From assembly GCF_044759095.2 (NCBI RefSeq), contig NZ_JBIYSM020000077.1, positions 1 to 8,030 on the forward strand: a DNA stretch of 8,030 bases, written 5' to 3'. Shown in pieces: positions 6,967-8,030 of the stretch. Made by a program: the position numbers and the translations under genes. The notes under the pieces are model-generated. The model was not told the origin of the DNA and did not search any database. It saw only the letters and a list, made by a program, of their open reading frames with translations. How positions within the stretch are numbered: position 1 is the first letter of the stretch; each line of letters starts with the position of its first letter. Source of the DNA: JBIYSM02 sp044759095. Lineage in GTDB: Bacteria > Bacillota > Bacilli > Brevibacillales > Brevibacillaceae.

Positions 6967-7020
6967 TTCGGGACACGGAGTGGGTGAAGTGTTAGCTAAA
7001 GTCGGTTGGGTTTTTGTTAC
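6967..7020 (+). repeat. Dispersed repeat, degenerate copy with internal deletion (copy B)
   Basis: The block starts TTCGGGACACG and ends AGCTAAAGTCGGTTGGG then TTTTTGTTAC, matching both ends of copy A. About 45 bp of the middle is missing, including the left hairpin arm, so the terminator-like stem cannot form. The last bases contain the stop codon of the minus-strand lipoprotein gene (7017-7019). Confidence 0.6.
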
Positions 7021-7475
7021 TGTACTTGAATTTGCCCGTTCTGGTCGAGGGTTACGCGGAACTCCTTGACCACAACAGGCTCTTCATTGGGGTTGTTCAA
7101 ATTGTGACGGAGGACGCGGAAGGTGCCGTCGCCCGTCAGTGTGCCGCGGAATTCGAGTCCGAACAGGTCTGAACGGTAGAAGCTGAAGCTGGCCAGCTCC
7201 GTCTTCTTCAATTCTTCAGCGAGCAGCTGTCCGTCTCCGCTGAACATCGCATTGCGCAGCGCTTCGGAAGACTCGTACTTCTGCTGCAGGTATGTTTTTA
7301 ATTGTTGGGCAATTTCGGACTCGGCGATCTGTTTGCCTTGTTCCACCACTTGCTTGCCTACTTCCACTGCCTGTTTGCCGGCTTCAACCGCTTGCTGCGC
7401 CTCTTGGACGCCTTGTGATAACTCTGCACATGCGCTTAGCAGCAGCGCGCAGAGAATGACCAGAAGGTAACGCAT
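7017..7475 (-). CDS. Small secreted lipoprotein with a heptad-repeat segment
   Basis: This 152-residue protein begins with a lipoprotein signal: basic MRY, a hydrophobic run and lipobox LSAC, with Cys16 as the expected lipidated residue. The mature protein would be anchored on the outer face of the membrane. Residues of about 27-54 show a seven-residue period (QQAVEAG, KQAVEVG, KQVVEQG, KQIAESE) predicting an amphipathic helix or coiled coil. After the helical part ending near 100, a beta-rich C-terminus (FRGTLTGDGTFRVLR, then VVVKEFRVTLDQNGQIQVQ) looks like a small globular domain. AAGGAG (complement of 7486-7491) lies 10 bases from the ATG. It is divergent from the cold-shock gene and convergent with putP. 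The family is not recognised and no function is assigned. Confidence 0.85.
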   Translation of the reverse strand: MRYLLVILCALLLSACAELSQGVQEAQQAVEAGKQAVEVGKQVVEQGKQIAESEIAQQLKTYLQQKYESSEALRNAMFSGDGQLLAEELKKTELASFSFYRSDLFGLEFRGTLTGDGTFRVLRHNLNNPNEEPVVVKEFRVTLDQNGQIQVQ

Positions 7476-7639
7476 TTGCAGATCTCTCCTTTCTCCCTAT
7501 CAAGGTTATACGATGTTTTGGCCTGTTTGGTTGCTCGCAGAGGACACACAATTTTTATTGTATCGTATCCCCACTTTCTGCGCATCCGCATATGATGTAG
7601 GAAAGCAATCCTGCTGTACTTATCAAGGGAGGAAGAAGC
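7476..7639. promoter_or_regulatory. Divergent promoter region, lipoprotein gene and cold-shock gene
   Basis: These 164 bp must carry both start signals. TATGAT (7591-7596) is a good -10 candidate for the cold-shock gene, giving a leader of about 35-40 nt, but no convincing -35 sits 16-18 bp upstream. On the minus strand, TATAAC (complement of 7505-7510) is a possible -10, also without a clear -35. No operator palindrome stood out. Confidence 0.35.
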
Positions 7640-7843
7640 ATGATGCAAGGAAAAGTAAAGTGGTTTAGCAAGGAAAAAGGTTACGGTTTTATTGAACGGG
7701 AGGGCGGGCCTGACGTGTTCGTGCACTACACAGCCATCTCCGGATCGGGCTACCGCAACCTGGAAGAAGGGGAACTGGTGACGTTTGATATCGTCAACGG
7801 GCAGCGAGGTCTGCAGGCTGCCAATGTCGTCCGCAAAGGCTGA
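7640..7843 (+). CDS. Cold-shock domain protein (Csp family)
   Basis: This 67-residue single cold-shock domain is the usual length of bacterial Csp proteins. It is a five-stranded beta barrel that binds single-stranded RNA and DNA and acts as an RNA chaperone in the cytoplasm. Family features are GKVKWFS (4-10), RNP1 KGYGFIE (13-19), RNP2 DVFVHY (25-30), TAISGSGY (31-38), the LEEGELVTFDIV core (41-52) and AANVV near the end. The DNA-contacting aromatics of the family (Trp8, Tyr15, Phe17, Phe27, His29) are all present. The first ATG is preferred because GGGAGG (7627-7632) lies 7 bases upstream; the ATG at 7643 would give the conventional MQGKVKW start. It is monocistronic, with its own terminator. 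Whether it is cold-induced or constitutive cannot be told, since the leader is too short for the long cspA-type thermosensor. Confidence 0.93.
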   Translation: MMQGKVKWFSKEKGYGFIEREGGPDVFVHYTAISGSGYRNLEEGELVTFDIVNGQRGLQAANVVRKG

Positions 7844-7868
7844 CTGCTTCACAACCACATGACAAACA

Positions 7869-7895
7869 ATCGCCGCCCATGGTGGCGATTTTTTT
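7869..7895 (+). terminator. Rho-independent terminator of the cold-shock gene
   Basis: ATCGCCGCC (7869-7877) pairs with GGTGGCGAT (7881-7889), with one G-T pair and a CAT loop. It is followed directly by a run of T to 7895 and lies 25 bases after the stop codon. Confidence 0.85.
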
Positions 7896-7909
7896 GCGCT
7901 AGAAAAGTG

Positions 7910-7963
7910 TTCGGGGCCCCGCCCGGCGAAGAAAGGGACCCCACTCGGCACAGCGATAGCTAG
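7910..7963 (+). repeat. 5' half of the dispersed repeat, cut at CTAG (copy R)
   Basis: Beginning TTCGGGGCC, this matches the 5' part of copy A (shared CGCCCGGC, AAGGGACCCC, CTCGGCACA). It then stops at CTAG (7960-7963), where the mobile-element end begins. CCCACTCGGCA (7940-7950) has no partner here; its complement lies at 76-86 at the opposite window end. Confidence 0.75.
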
Positions 7964-8030
7964 TTTCCCCTGAAAAATTCCTGGGGTAAGTCAAAAACAA
8001 AAGGAATTCAGCTCTCTAAATGGAAGTAGT
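7957..8030 (-). repeat. 74-bp perfect inverted repeat, right arm (pairs with 1-74)
   Basis: This is the partner of the left arm, checked base by base. A perfect repeat sitting exactly at both window edges also suggests that the window is an assembly contig ended by a multicopy element. Confidence 0.95.
7964..8030. mobile_element. Terminal part of the same probable insertion sequence (right window edge)
   Basis: This is a perfect reverse complement of 1-67. It begins TTTCCCCTG right after CTAG (7960-7963) and runs off the window. The element therefore presents the same terminus to the window on both sides. That means either two IS copies in opposite orientation, or one element with inverted ends of at least 67 bp. 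No coding sequence is recognisable in the block. Confidence 0.6.

Noticed and set aside
1..8030. Whole window as a composite transposon with passenger genes
   Set aside because: The CTAG target sequence lies on the inner side at both ends and adjoins halves of a resident repeat. The passengers are ordinary chromosomal genes, and no transposase is visible.

Overview
The window looks like a low-GC Gram-positive (Firmicutes) chromosome. The codon use, the strong AGGAGG-type ribosome binding sites, the SigA-type promoter, the LSAC lipobox, the soluble sporulation-kinase-like histidine kinase and the bacterial dynamin pair all fit a Brevibacillus/Paenibacillus-type bacillus. The genus is inferred, not proven.

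Layout. Bases 1-74 and 7957-8030 are a perfect inverted repeat. Inside each copy, 67 bp of a probable insertion sequence end abuts a CTAG and then one half of a short dispersed repeat. Next come an orphan soluble histidine kinase (208-1398) and a SigA-like promoter (1429-1457). That promoter precedes two adjacent dynamin-like GTPase genes (1495-3126 and 3129-5096, 2 bp apart), which end at a strong terminator. A 300-bp gap follows, holding a full copy of the dispersed repeat and an AT-rich promoter region, and then a sodium/proline symporter gene, putP/opuE (5438-6904). A symmetrical terminator and a degenerate third repeat copy separate it from a convergent lipoprotein gene (7017-7475, minus strand). 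A divergent cold-shock protein gene (7640-7843) with its own terminator closes the coding part.

How the genes work together. The clearest unit is the GTPase pair. In Bacillus subtilis, DynA is one chain of about 1193 residues with two GTPase halves. Here the two halves appear as separate, probably translationally coupled proteins of 543 and 655 residues (sum 1198). They would be expected to act as a hetero-oligomer on the membrane. The other genes look like independent single-gene units.

The most unusual non-coding signal is the repeat family (copies at 5189-5290 and 6967-7020, and half copies at 68-103 and 7910-7963). The two half copies at the window ends fit together as one element split at CTAG. 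Their hairpin arms pair with each other and show a compensatory A:T to G:C difference from the intact copy. Either one mobile element interrupted one repeat and the window closes on itself through it, or the mobile element repeatedly targets this repeat.
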